Assembly: GCF_037975245.1 (NCBI RefSeq)
Contig: NC_092576.1
Coordinates: forward strand, 44,151,611-44,215,610
Origin: Apostichopus japonicus
Lineage: Eukaryota; Echinodermata; Holothuroidea; Aspidochirotida; Stichopodidae
Direction of reading: 5' to 3'
DNA length: 64,000 nt
Shown: in pieces, positions 37,794-49,733 of the stretch
Numbering within the stretch: the first letter of the stretch is position 1
How the letters are laid out: the number at the start of each line of letters is the position of its first letter
Notes under the pieces: generated by a model
Seen by the model: the letters and a program-made list of their open reading frames with translations, nothing else
The model's database searches: none
What the model was told of the DNA's origin: nothing
Position numbers and translations under genes: made by a program

Positions 37794-37798
<5 letters not shown>

Positions 37799-37859
<61 letters not shown>
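37799..37859. repeat. TA dinucleotide microsatellite
   Basis: About 30 TA units within the left inverted repeat of the 37.6-40.05 kb element; the right repeat lacks the expansion. Tyr/Ile repeat peptides read from it are artefacts. Confidence 0.95.
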
Positions 37860-37864
<5 letters not shown>

Positions 37865-37911
37865 GTCCGTATACTTGCACACTGTTGTTGTTCATGCTAT
37901 ACAAGGCTGGT

Positions 37912-38044
37912 ATTTGCATACGCCCCGCCCACGTATCAAAAGTGTCTAACATGGCACCGCCCATTCGCGTGCTGCTCGCTCGTCTATAACCTATATATAA
38001 TATGAGCTCGCCGAGTGTGACAAAATTATACGGAAAGCCGTACG
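37912..38044. repeat. Direct repeat inside the IS3EU-like element, left copy
   Basis: Begins TTTGCATACGCCCCGCCCAC and ends ATACGGAAAGCCGTACG. The same sequence, same orientation and about 90 percent identical by eye, lies at 39731-39860, next to the right inverted repeat. Confidence 0.85.
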
Positions 38045-38140
38045 TATACAATTAGGCAACGTTGGTGCGTGAAGACGTACTATACCTATACTATACTACT
38101 AGGTGCGTGCATATATGTGCATGCCTGCACTTTCAAAGAA

Positions 38141-38320
38141 ATGGATGTACCTGGTTTTGTCACCGCGTTTTCATCCATTTCTAACATATTTAGCGAAGCA
38201 TTTTCGTTACATCATACTTCAGACGACCACAGAGCCTTTATCCTTCAAGGGCGGGTTGACGGTGCCATCAATTTTGTTCAGGTTTTCGCTGGATGTACTT
38301 TCCCGGCCCCAAGGACTTCG
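38141..38320 (+). pseudogene. Transposase/integrase-like coding fragment, left of a nested insertion
   Basis: Open plus-strand segment reading MDVPGFVTAFSSISNIFSEA onward, up to the nested element that starts at 38329. It resembles the N-terminal part of integrase-like transposon proteins only in context, not by a clear motif. It is interrupted and non-functional. Confidence 0.4.
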
Positions 38321-38328
38321 CTCAGGCA

Positions 38329-39262
38329 CATAGGCATACGGGACCATTTCACTTTGGGGGGGGGGGCAGAAATTGTGCCCGAAAGTTCCCGTGACACCAT
38401 CTAAGCGGAGCGCCACCATCGGTTGGCGCGTAGCGTACAAAAAACTTTTTGGCCAAAAATGCCTCTCAGATTGCAGGAAATGGCCCTTCTGAGGCCTTGC
38501 AAGTTGCATCTAAACATTCTTTATTTTATAATCTCACGTTTAAGAAATTTACACTTCCCCAAACATTTGGTAAATTAGAAGAAGAAAAAATGGTATCATC
38601 ACTTTGAAGGGGAAAAATAGGACAGTATATTTTTTAAGCTCCTATACAGTTAACGTATTTATTATTTTAACACAGTACTCAGCTACCTCCAGAAAAACAT
38701 ACATTGTTCAACGAAACGTAGGCGGGATAATGTCGCTGTGTCGGGCGAGACTGCAAGAAGTATAAAAAATAACAAAGAATACGATAAACCTGTACTTCTA
38801 GGCTTGTAGGCACTCCTCCCCCCCCCCCACCATACATAACAAGAATACGTTTCTTATAATACACTCATGTCGGGGATGTCCAAGTATACAGTTGACTATA
38901 GTTAGATAAATTTTTGATAGTGCAAAAAGCGTGGTAGCCCAGATGAGCTGCGCTTACGGTGGTGTTACACGGAAATATTCGGGCAACATGATGCTAAATA
39001 AAGAAAATCATTAGGCCTATATTCATATTAATGTCACAAAACAAATAACATAAAACGCTCTCCACAGAATTGTCGGGCAAAAATCTGAACAAGATTCGGG
39101 CAAGCTACTGCATATTTATATATACATATATATATATTTTATTTTTCTCCTCTTAGGCTGCCCGAATTTTTCAGGACTTTTGCCCGAATTTCTTGTCCTC
39201 TGGAAATTTTTTTTTTTTGGGGGGGGGCAGTCTCCCCCCCCCCCCCGCCTCGTACGCCTATG
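38329..39262. mobile_element. Nested hAT-type nonautonomous element
   Basis: The ends CATAGGCATACGGGA and the inverse of CATAGGCGTACGAGG form terminal inverted repeats. The same 8 bp, CTCAGGCA, flanks both sides (38321-38328 and 39263-39270). G-runs stand near both ends. It carries the TCTAAGCGGAGCGCCA...GGTTGGCGCG module at 38399-38440. It split the host transposon, so it is younger. Confidence 0.93.
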
Positions 39263-39484
39263 CTCAGGCATACATTTGACAGATCCATTCAGAGATCCAG
39301 GTGATCAAACATCCAATGTTAGTGGTTTACATCAGCTTCTCCTAGCTTTAGAAAATGTACGGGCACAAATATCGTCAGGTAGAGAGCACGAAGACAATGA
39401 CGACGCTTACCGGTTCCAGTGTCCTCGAGAGAAACTTGAAAGTGCTGGTCGTATTGTATTGATGGATGGCAATTTATATAGCTA
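39263..39484 (+). pseudogene. Integrase-like coding fragment, right of the nested insertion
   Basis: Reads QTSNVSGLHQLLLALENVRA, then YRFQCPREKLESAGR, then an early stop. The RxxxExxGR phrase recalls the pre-catalytic region of IS3EU-type integrase proteins (memory, not a search). The catalytic domain is absent. Confidence 0.5.
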
Positions 39485-39730
39485 GGCCTATGCCTCAAAC
39501 ATGCATTTATTACCTGTTGGCCTGCCTTTCCCCAACCACTTGCATAACTTGTCTTGCGACGGGATCTGCCAACCTTTCTACCAGAGACGAAAAATCGTGT
39601 TCACTCAAATTAGACATGGCGATGACCTATAGGTGTAACTTAGGTTTTACTACTTAGGCTAGTAATAGTATTATATAGTACAGTGTGTAAATGGCATATT
39701 CGTCCAGCTACTTTGCCGCGCTTTGCCGAA

Positions 39731-39860
39731 TTTGCATACGCCCCGCCCACGTATCACAAGTGTCTAACATGGCACTGCCCATTCGCGTGCTGCTCACGTG
39801 TCTATAACCTATATATGTGAGCTCGCCGAGTGTGACAAAAATTATACGGAAAGCCGTACG
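39731..39860. repeat. Direct repeat inside the IS3EU-like element, right copy
   Basis: Counterpart of 37912-38044 in the same orientation, ending where the right inverted repeat begins. Confidence 0.85.
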
Positions 39861-40059
39861 GACCTATATTATAGTTGCAAAATATATGGCTTACTGTGAT
39901 ATATATGTTTTTCATAATGTAAATAGGTTATGCATAACCTATATATATATGAGGTGTGCGAGTAAGTTGTATATATTGCGGCATAACTAATATATATGAG
40001 GAGTTATAATCAATATATTTGGTATATAATTTTGTGACACATGGCGCCTCATATACATC

Positions 40060-41000
40060 AATATCTCTACGTGTACTTTATGGAGGAGGAAGGTATGTAT
40101 AATCTAGCTTCGTGTTATCATGACTTGACATACACAATTATAACATTGAACGATAACACTGTCCAAACTTCTAAGAAGTTTAAATAAACCTATGTTACAG
40201 TATCTTATCGACAGAAATGTTGAGGGAGACAAACAATCCTTACATGTGAACAAATATGAATGAGGATATTATATCAATATAAATTATGTTTCATATCGTG
40301 GTTTGTCTTGTAGATCATCAATAAGGCCGTGACAAAACTACAACACGAACTGAACAGAGATATCAGCAGCAATTGTAAACCATTAAAATACTTGTTGAAT
40401 TGAAATAGAACAGACCATTGTAACATCCCTTTGTTTCTGCTTGTAAACATTTTCAGATTCGGGAATTTGAATGCGAGCCGAGGGTATTGCAGCATATCTT
40501 ACAAAGATATTATAGTTGCAGTGCGCACTCTATTAATAACCGGCCGTTTAACCTGTCCAGATCTACCCACCTGCTATCACTAACTACACGTCCCTACTTT
40601 TTTGGTTATGATTCAGTAACAATACTGGTAACGATATGAAAAATGCTCATTTCCACTAAACTCAAGAAAAACACGTATCTAGTTTGAATAACCACGATAA
40701 TTTCTTGTTCATCAAAGACTACCATTGCTTGCGGCATAGGTGCATCCATGGCAGTTAACTTGATCAAAGCGAAGGATGAAACCTTTCTCTTGAGCATTAC
40801 TGTTATTAAATGAGTAAGATCATTCTCAATACACAACGTATATAACATTACAGTAAGACGAACCTATACGACAGCTCCTTAGTCAAATCACCCCCAACCC
40901 CCCCCCCCCCCAAAAAAAAAAAAGAACAAAAACGACAATAACAACCAACGAGAAAGTAGCACATAAGCAAGAATCGCGGCGTGAAATATTTAAACCTAAC
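40060..41000. other. Probable intron
   Basis: No supported exon. A minus-strand open stretch at 40606-40848 includes SSFALIKLTAMDAPMPQ, which recalls the FAAIKLTAL strand of proline dehydrogenase, but no other part of that enzyme is present nearby. Confidence 0.35.
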
Positions 41001-41068
41001 CTCTTGTGCTCGATCACTCGCCTGTATCAGTTTCTGCTGAGTAGTGCATTCGTTTGTTTGTAACTCAC
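41001..41068 (-). CDS. Possible 68-nt exon of the unidentified minus-strand gene
   Basis: The acceptor is GTAGTCGTTTAG|GT and the donor CAAGAG|GTTAGG. After two bases completing a Gly codon from the phase-1 exit of 43837-43913 it reads ELQTNECTTQQKLIQASDRA plus QE, a polar helix-like stretch. An overlapping alternative uses GTGTAG at 41119 and donor TTTAG|GTGAGT, giving exon 41069-41118 (RLQEFFRRYRIHCSRL). Only one of the two can be used at a time. Confidence 0.38.
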
Positions 41069-41118
41069 CTAAACGACTACAATGAATTCTATAACGTCTA
41101 AAAAATTCTTGTAGACGT

Positions 41119-43836
41119 CTACACAAGAAGGTGGAACATAGAGTTGAAACATTCAATTAAAAATTATTACTAAACCTTTCTTGTATACGTTGACAGATAA
41201 ATATTACTACTTTAAATTGTATCTACTCTGAATCCCTCTACTTGCAAGATCATTGAAGAAACACAGTAAGCTGCCTTACTCGAAAATATTTAATCTTTCG
41301 TTATGATATTTTAGCATCTTAGCGAAAATCAAAGAAACCTTTCAAGTTAAAACTTCAACAGATAACACACGTCAAATGGAGTTAATTATACATCGTTACC
41401 TCATCAAGTAATACCGATGTAAAACTGTACCGAATCGATAAACAGTATGTATTTTGATGGCTTGAAAATGAAACTTATACTCATCAGATAATAAATCAAG
41501 CCTATTTTATGAACATTTTGTTCTGCATGCAGACTTACAGGCCAAAATGTAAATTAGATATTTTATTTTGAAAGTTTAATGTTATCAAATGGTGTGATGC
41601 GAAGTCCCCGGTAGCTGCAGAAGTAAAAAAAATGTCAGGTAGAAGCTTAACCTTAATATTGTACAGAACGTGCGTCAGAGCCCAAGCGGGTTGAGAGGCT
41701 AAAGTCCGGAAAACAATGGGGGGGGGGGGGAGGGGGGGTCAACGCCTATAGAAGCTGCTACGTTTTATTAGCGATAACATGGTCCAAATCTGGCGAAATA
41801 CAGATTTAAAGGAGTAACAGACAGACCGATTTTTATCTTTTCTTCGTTATTGTATTCTAACTCTTACTTTCTTAAGTGTTCGACCACGCTTGTTGACCGA
41901 ATTGGCATCAATATGAGACCGAGTTTTGAATTTATCTGGGGCGTGGTGTGACACCCCACACCCCCATTTGAATGACTATGAGTTTACTTTCTCAATGTAT
42001 AATAGTGCAATTCAATTTCCTGTTTACAAATACAGCGTTAGTGTAAGCAACGATCACTTTCAGTATCATATTAGTCTCACTAGGCTTTGACTCTTAACTT
42101 TTCGATTTACAAAAGATGTTCATATCATAAGGAAATTAAATGTCTACTGATAATTTAACTTAGTTTCTGCTTGGTTGCTGTGATTACTATATGAAACAAA
42201 CGAAATAGGGGCCCGTTCTGGAACAGTTAATAAGTGACTAATCACTTGTATACATACGTGTTTAATTTCCTCTATAGAAGTGTAAAAATGAATTAATTAT
42301 TGTTTTAAATTCACATTTGTTTTTAATGCTTTCCTTAATATCATTACCGACTTATTATTTATAGTCTAGTATTTTTCAAAGCAAATCATGCTTTAATGTT
42401 AATGTTCGTTTATACTTTTCAAGCGCCGACCTAGGAATTTATGGTGTGCCCCCCCCCCCCTCCTCATCACCACCACCACTACGCATTTCAAACTAACACA
42501 GCATTTTCAAGTAGAAAACATAGCACAATGTTGCGTTTAGACTTAGATATATGTTAAACTCTGCCTCAGAAGGTACCATTTGAAGTCTGGGGAAGGACCA
42601 CAGACCCTACCCCCTTTCCCCCACTTCCCACATAATGATGCCGGATTTCAATACCGCATGTTCCTGTTAAACACAAAGCGTGTGTCTTATTTTTGCCTTT
42701 ATAAGTCTTTGATGTTATTATATTCAGCTATTGTTACCCATTATGATATTTCGAGTACGGTGCATTTAGTCCCAACGGTTCTTTTACATTTTTTGCTCTC
42801 TGTCTTGCATTCGCTTATTTTTTTTTAAACACTTTGCAGCCTACATTTTTTATTTTAATAACCAACCTATTGGTATTGCATCTTCAATGTGTACATTTGC
42901 TTTATTTAATATTTAATTTATTTTTGTTTAATCTGTTTTGTCTCGTCATTGTACACGGCCAGTGATATCCGCTGATACAGATGTTGCTATTTTAAAATAT
43001 ATTCGGAGACTGCGGCTTACAAAGGGATCACGGGCCAGAACTAATATAATACGGTAGGTCTATACCTTTCTCCAAAATGTCAAATATCACTAATCCTGAG
43101 TTACATAAGATCCCTGGTAGTAGTACGAATAATCAACATATACCGTGGTGTAAGTAACTAAACTTAGGACTGTGTCAAGCCTTGTGTTGATTTCGTTTGC
43201 TTTCGTTTGCTTGGACAAGAATTAAGTTAGACTTCGCGGATTTATTCTGCAAATCAGATTGATAGAATAGTTTAGAATAGTGCGGAGGTGTGTGTGTGTT
43301 TGTATGTGCGTGTTTGCCGGGTGGGGATTGAAAAACTCCGAGGGGGATGGAACAATGTACTTTCATTGTAAGGGCAAAGCACAACATTACTTCAAAGCCC
43401 TACAAAACCTTAAACAATCATCTCGCAGTGTAATTAAGTTGCCCAAAGTGTATGATACCACTTCATTTGGTAATGAGATTTAAAGCATCACTTGATGTGA
43501 TGGCTACTCGCAAAAACATATTATAGGGCAGTGATCTCAAAAACTCGAAATGAAAGGAATATTACTTATCTCTTAAATCAACCAAGCTTAGCAATATTAA
43601 GTGTTGTTATATTTCTATTATTCGGTTCGTTGTGTACCATCACAAGACTGTATTGGTTTTCTCCGTCATACACTAATGTAGTCATGTGTTGCTGAATCAT
43701 TACTCTCTTGTTTGTGAATCAACAACAATCTACAAGTCAACAGACGTTCACATAGTTGGTAAAACCTTTAAATAAATGTAAGAAACCTGTGACTAATGTA
43801 AGAAATGTTACTATTATGACGTCATTGTGACCATAC
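41119..43836. other. Probable intron with element debris
   Basis: Contains G-runs near 41720 and C-runs near 42450 of the kind seen at hAT-element ends, but no complete element. A TGACGTCA site is at 43817-43824. No exon is supported. Confidence 0.35.
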
Positions 43837-43913
43837 CTTTCACGTTTCTTGCTTTCAAGGATGATGGAATGATTTCAACCGGAATAGTGCCTGGCAGATC
43901 GTACGTAACAAAC
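43837..43913 (-). CDS. Probable 77-nt exon of the unidentified minus-strand gene
   Basis: The acceptor is ACTTCTCCATAG|G and the donor GTGAAAG|GTATGG. Only one frame is open: FVTYDLPGTIPVEIIPSSLK then ARNVK, entering in phase 2 and leaving in phase 1. The sequence looks like folded protein (alternating hydrophobics, DLPG turn), and the phase fits 41001-41068. The family was not recognised. Confidence 0.55.
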
Positions 43914-45204
43914 CTATGGAGAAGTAGAGTAAACATCGTGTTAGATAGGATGCCGTAGAGGAATGTCCTCCTAGTCAGGTTTATTGTTTACCAAATAAAT
44001 GAAGATAAACAAATTAAACAACACATACAAAGGAAGTAAATCACATCTGATTGGTCATTCTGATCAGAATGAATTATAATCACAAGTATGTGATTCAAAG
44101 ATTCCACGAAAAATAAATTAGAATGAACATAGTAATGTAGATCATAATGATGATAGTTTGAACTGCTGTTTGTAGGTCATTGATGGTGACTGCAAAATGT
44201 ATAGCCGTCCACATTATCAGAAATGGCTCATTCGTTTATATGTCTAACTTTACAATTAATTTAAAGTTGTTTAGGCATGTACAAATACAACATTGTACAC
44301 CACAAACGGAGTTATATAGGTTATTAGTAACAACCGTAAGCTCGGATCACGTAATTTACATCGTATTTTATTTTCGGTAAATGTCTTGATTTTATAGTTC
44401 GTCTTCGTGAATCTGTCTCACTTTAAATGAAAACTAAATTGTCTGAGATTGTTTGAGAGTTCAATTGTAAAATATGAAATAAAGAATTAATGAAACTTAA
44501 CTGTGAAATATTGTTACTTAATCTCAAAATAATTTAAGATGCTACAAACTACGTTTTTTTTTTCTCAGAAAAACCTGCAAAAAGTTGCACTGAAACAGAG
44601 GAAGAATGGAAGAGAGAAAGGGTAGGAGGGTCGAGGACAAAGCAACATTTTTACTGGGCGCAACAACTGGTCCTCTTGGGTTATTTCAGTAAAAAGGTAA
44701 ACACAAAATAATAATAATGATAATTGTTATTACTATTATTATACTTATTATTAATACCCTTTTCAGGGTCATTATACTAGTGACAGAGCATCTGCCCAAT
44801 CAACACCCCCTATACCCTCACCCACCCTTCTTTCACGGCTCTCCGTCGCCCCTGACACGGTAAATGGATGGTTTCATCGCAAATATTTGCAGTGAAGTCT
44901 ACACTCAGTAGTTATACTGGTAAACTGACCTTCAAGTTAATAGACTAAAGGTATATTGATCGTGGTGTGACATGTGGGGAGTTTAAACACCGTTTTACCT
45001 CTTTTTCAACATTCCGCTTTTGTAATATCTTTCTTATATTCCTATTTTCAGACAAAAACCATTAAATATCGACCACACACAGATCTTGGATAGGGCCGAT
45101 ATGAACTTACCGAGCTGGTGGTAGGGGTAGAGGGAGAGTGTGAAACATTGAACCTTTGTGGTAACATATGATTATTCATTATGATTGCTATGAGTTTGGT
45201 GAAA
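43914..45204. other. Noncoding interval
   Basis: No supported exon. At 45111-45114 (-) an excellent pyrimidine tract plus CAG sits four bases from a perfect GTAAGT donor. Confidence 0.35.
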
Positions 45205-46085
45205 TACTCTCTTAAAATGAGAGACTGAAATTTCAGTCTAATCGACTGAAATTTCAGTCTAATGATGGATGGGATAAGGGATCAGACTACTTAGACTGAA
45301 TTTCAGTCTGAAATGTAAAGACTGAAGGTCAGTCTTAATTAGACTGAGTACTCTGCAGTCTAATAGACTGAAAATCAAACCACTTTAGACTGAACAGTCA
45401 GCAGTTTAGACTGATTTATTGCAGCACCAGTCTTAATTAGATTGAATATGCTCAGTCTATTAGACTGATATCAGACTGAACAGTCGGTCCTTTAGACTGA
45501 ATTATTACACATCACAGCTATACTGTCAATCTTATAAACTGCAAATCCTGGATTAAACAAGCTTTTCTATTGATCCTCCGTGTTAGCTTGGTGCTGGAAT
45601 TCTTCAATATAGATGCATTTAAGGCCATCAAAGACAACATTCAATGATCTGTTAATGCAGGGGAATTTACTGAAAGGTGCTACTTCATTGAGTGACTTCG
45701 CCTTCACATCCAATCATGTTAGGCTATAAAGACCAGAAAATCGTTGTGACAGTCACACACAAAGTACATTAAAAATGGTATTCCATCAAGAAATATAATT
45801 GTCAATATCCACCGAACAGTAATTTTATTTCCACTAACTCACTAATATATTCTTATAGAATTTTCGTTATCATATTAAAAAAAAAACAGAAATCAAAACT
45901 ACAATATTCTGAGGGATGTTCAACACATGTTATCTTTCCAACAAACGTTCAAATTACAAAGATGCTTTACATAACAGTGACATATTTTCAGTTCAATATT
46001 AATCTGTCAAATTTCTGCTTGAATTGGGCCATCTAAAATGTTCTTTAATTTTTTTGAAAAAGGATTAGGTGAGCTGAGAACAGAT

Positions 46086-46188
46086 CAGTGGTGTCGCCAA
46101 TGGGTGGCCTGGGGAACCCCTCCCCTAAGAGGGAATTCACAAATAGACATATCACCAACCAAAATTCATATGTCTGGCAACACCACTG
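46086..46188. mobile_element. 103-bp hAT-like MITE
   Basis: The ends CAGTGGTGTCGCCA and TGGCAACACCACTG are inverted repeats with one mismatch. Flanks GAACAGAT and CAACAGAA agree at six of eight positions, consistent with an eroded 8-bp duplication. It is nested in the 45.2-50.25 kb element. Confidence 0.75.
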
Positions 46189-47934
46189 CAACAGAAAGCA
46201 CTTTTAATTCTTTGTATATTACCACCAGGTGGTAATACCCTGGAATTCATTGACAACACAGCTGTAAATTGAGTCGTTATATACCCAGCTGATCCCATCT
46301 CCCGATCTCACTGAACTTTAAATTTTCCACTGTAAAGGATATAGTAACTATACGATCCTGCCTTTACAAAAGGGATAGGATGGAAACACGACGATAGTAC
46401 AATGGATCTGGTACATTGCCTTTTTTCCAGTTGTAAATCATTAATGTATAGTAGCAACAATTTCTTAGAATGATTTCAAAATGGGGAAAACATATGACAA
46501 ATTTTCAGCAGGTTATTTATAAAATATTAGGAATGGTTAAACTATATATCAGTGCCGTCAACATTTAAATACTTTGTGTTTCAATGATATAGATTGGCGA
46601 TTGCTGAAAGTCATTATCCAGCACACACAAAACAACATATTACAAGCAGTTAACAGAATGGCACTAACTTCATAATGGCTATTAGATAAACATGAATTAT
46701 TATATACTGCATTCACAATTTCATGATATGGCATTCATATAAAGCAAATTTGTATGCAAAAACAGCACATGTGACTATTATACCACCCTCAATTATTTCT
46801 TAACTTTCTGATAGTAATCATGTATAGTGATTTTGATTGGGATTTCAATCAAACTGTGAAGTTTTATAAATTATCTGACGTGAATCATTTAATGTCGGGC
46901 TCAAGCTGAAAAAAAAATGTGACTCAAAGTCGACTAAAAAATAATGAGGAAAGGATATTCTCAAATGGAATTTTCTACAGTTACTGAATTTATAATAATC
47001 AGGTTACTTGCTTTTCATGGCACAAGTTATGGAATATTGTGCATAATAAATAATATTAGCTTAATTAATTGCTTAATTAAATAAACCTTCAACATAGTGA
47101 GTGCAGTGAAATGTGGGAACATTAAAGTAAACATTAAAATAACATGCTCGAAAAATCATACAACAAAGTTTTTTTGGCAACTAGGTGTTTGTTTAATTAC
47201 ATTCATAATTAGATCAGTATCATTAAAAAACATTTTTGACAACCAAAAATCAATGAAATATTTATTTCTGGAGCCCTATTCATATAAAACTGTTGGTAAA
47301 CTCTGGGTAATCAATTTAACATTTTAGGGTATGTGTTAGTTACTCCTTAAAGGTATTGAAGACTTGTCCCAAACAGCATGCAGCCATCTGAAAAAGTTAA
47401 CTTTCTGTTGCTTGCAAGTGATGTTTGTTCGTGTCGCTAACAAAGACAGACAGTAATGAAACGTGATACCTTGATATCTTTAGCTGGACCTGAGATGTTC
47501 ATCGCTGTATCGTTTATACACTGTGATGTGGGTATTGACCGCAGCTGTATGTACTGACTGTACACTAGTGTCTAATTACCGACGGTAGCAAGCTGTGTTT
47601 GTATTTTCTGGGATCGATGGCAGTGTCTAACACTTCTGTCACACCTCATTTGAAACTAGGTCAGATTACCGGCATTAGACGTTCTTTTTGCACGAGTCTT
47701 CACACCCTTTTAAAGTTACTCCACGCTGACAGACGGGGTTCCGGCCTACAGAGCAATAAAATGTAACATTCACTCCTTGAAATTACTCCATGCTGACTGC
47801 CCTTATTGATGTGGCAAGGATACGGACTAGAGACTTCACTTCTGTTGGTTGCAAAATTCCATACACCATGGAAGCATGGAACTCACAAAACTAGTGTTGT
47901 AGAGGGGGTGTATAGTCTATGTTAAATGTATGTT

Positions 47935-48081
47935 CTACGCCTCTGTCCCTGTTGGAATGGCCAGTTTATCTGCCACAATGAAGAATTGTTTGGGGTTCAA
48001 TTCTGGTCCGAGAGATAGGATGAAAGGCTGCCAATATTGTCCTTGTCTGCCCTGTGCTGCGCTCTCAATATCTGTGCCCTC
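47935..48081 (-). pseudogene. Second exon of a transposon-associated gene, ends at a TAG
   Basis: The acceptor is CTTCACCAAACAG|GAG. It reads EGTDIESAAQGRQGQYWQPF, then ILSLGPELNPKQFFIVADKL and AIPTGTEA before TAG. The phrase PFILSLGP...FFIVADK...P.GTEA belongs, from memory, to a repetitive uncharacterised gene family of cnidarians, fish and echinoderms that continues with a long conserved domain missing here. A donor GC|GTAGAA overlapping the TAG may allow continuation, so the gene may be truncated or simply spliced further. Confidence 0.6.
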
Positions 48082-48704
48082 CTGTTTGGTGAAGATAAAA
48101 GTAAATGTGATAAAGGACAAGCAATATGGTATGAATCAAAACATTCTTAAAAAAAGATATGTTGAGAGGTAGAGTTCGATGTGGACTAGACTAGAATAAT
48201 ATTTAGGAGAGAATGGAGAAAGAAGAACATGACTGGCATTGTACGAAGGAGATATATCAATTCATGATAGGCAGCAATATGTCATCCATGGCGGGTGAGA
48301 TGTGTTATGTGAAGGTGGATTCAAATTCAACCTAACTTTTATGGGTTATCATGTTGATTTTGGCAGGTACATGGTTACCAAGCAAGGTTTGTTGTTAGTT
48401 GTTTTCAGAAATTTCTCTTTTTAAGGATAAATTGTTCATGACATCTCCTGATTCCATTTCATCAGCATAGAAAACCAGTGAACAAGGAATATGATTTACA
48501 TTTTAGCCTACTGATTTCACTAATATGTCTATCTGCTTGTAAAAGAAACTGATTTCATAAGATTAGTGAATGGTAATATTACTGTAAAATCTTATAGTAA
48601 AGACTGATGGCCCACTATATGTTTAATAAAATAGCAAAAGCATACCAATTCTTTTCCAGTTTCCACATGATTTAAATACAATGGTAATTGTTTAACAGAA
48701 TCGT

Positions 48705-49394
48705 GATAGCTTCATGCTGTAATGGCTGTAGCAGTAACTACATTTTTTTCAAATAATTAAGGGTGCTTACAATCTATGCATAATAGTAACTGTGTTTTGC
48801 AATTTCTTCAGCATTGTTATGTTCAAGTATTTGTTATGAGGTTAACCTAGCCTAGATTCATTTGGGACGATCGAGTACATATTGCAGTCCTGACAAGCGT
48901 GCTTATTCGCCCGACGATTGGGTACATATGCAGGACAGGCGGGCTAATTTGCCAGACGATCTGGTACCGTGATAGCTTCATGCTGTAATGGCTGTAGCAG
49001 TAACTACATTTTTCAAATAATTAAGGGTGCTTACAATCTATGCATAATAGTACTGTGTTTTGCAATTTCTTCAGCATTATTATGTTCAAGTATTTGTTAT
49101 GAGGTTAACCAAGCCTAGATTCATTTTGGGACGATCGAGTACATATTGCAGTCCTGACAAGCTTGCTTATTCGCCCGACGATTGGGTTCATATGCAGGAC
49201 AGACGGGCTAATTTGCCCGACGATCTGGTACCGTGATAGCTTCATGCTGTAATGGCTGTAGCAGTCACTACATTTTTCAAATAATTAAGGGTGCTTACAA
49301 TCTATGCATAATAGTCCTTTGTTTTGCAATTTCTTGAGCATTATTATGTCCAAGTATTTGTTATGAGGTTAACCTAGCCTAGGCTAGATTCATT
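48705..49394. repeat. Tandem repeat, about 264 bp, three copies
   Basis: The phrase TTCATGCTGTAATGGCTGTA recurs at about 48711, 48975 and 49240, each followed by ACTACATTT and TTGTTATGAGGTTAACC. The units end with a CGACGATC...GGTACATATGCAGGAC motif that expands next door. Confidence 0.93.
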
Positions 49395-49570
49395 TTGGGA
49401 CGATCGAGTACATATTGCAGGACAAGCGTGCTTATTCGCCCGACGATCGGGTACATATGCAGGACAGGCGGGCTGATTTGCCCGACGATCGGGTACATAT
49501 GCAGGACAGGCGGGCTGATTTGCCCGACGATCGGGTACATATGCAGGACCGGCGTGCTTATTCGCCGACG
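49395..49570. repeat. Tandem sub-repeat, about 46 bp, about four copies
   Basis: Units of CGACGATCGGGTACATATGC then AGGACAGGCGGGCTGATTTG. It is an expansion of the terminal part of the adjacent 264-bp unit. Both open frames read repeat peptides. Confidence 0.93.
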
Positions 49571-49733
49571 ATCGTGTTAATAGGCCCCACCAATTATAAC
49601 AACAGCCTAGGCCCTATTTGCTATGATACAGCCTAGCTAGGCCTACCTCGCGCACAAGCCTAGAATAACTAACGTTACGAACTGCCAAGCTTTTATTCTG
49701 TATTAATTGGAAAACAACAAAAAACATACATAC

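Larger units (their letters stand above)
37610..40053. mobile_element. DNA transposon with long terminal inverted repeats and 6-bp target duplication (IS3EU-like)
   Basis: The left end TATGAGGCGCCATGTGTGAC and its right-end counterpart are parts of inverted repeats of roughly 200 bp (37610-37869 and 39861-40053, the left one stretched by a TA run). The same 6 bp, TACATC, flanks both sides (37604-37609 and 40054-40059). A 6-bp duplication and TAY ends fit the IS3EU group as I recall it; Polinton-type elements also make 6-bp duplications but are far larger. The interior holds broken coding sequence, two direct repeats and a nested hAT-type element. Confidence 0.85.

Noticed and set aside
37700-38051. 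Tyr-Ile repeat peptides
   Set aside because: Translation of the TA microsatellite.
40606-40848. Possible proline dehydrogenase exon (SSFALIKLTAMDAPMPQ)
   Set aside because: The resemblance covers about a dozen residues; none of the other conserved blocks of that enzyme are present in the neighbouring exons.
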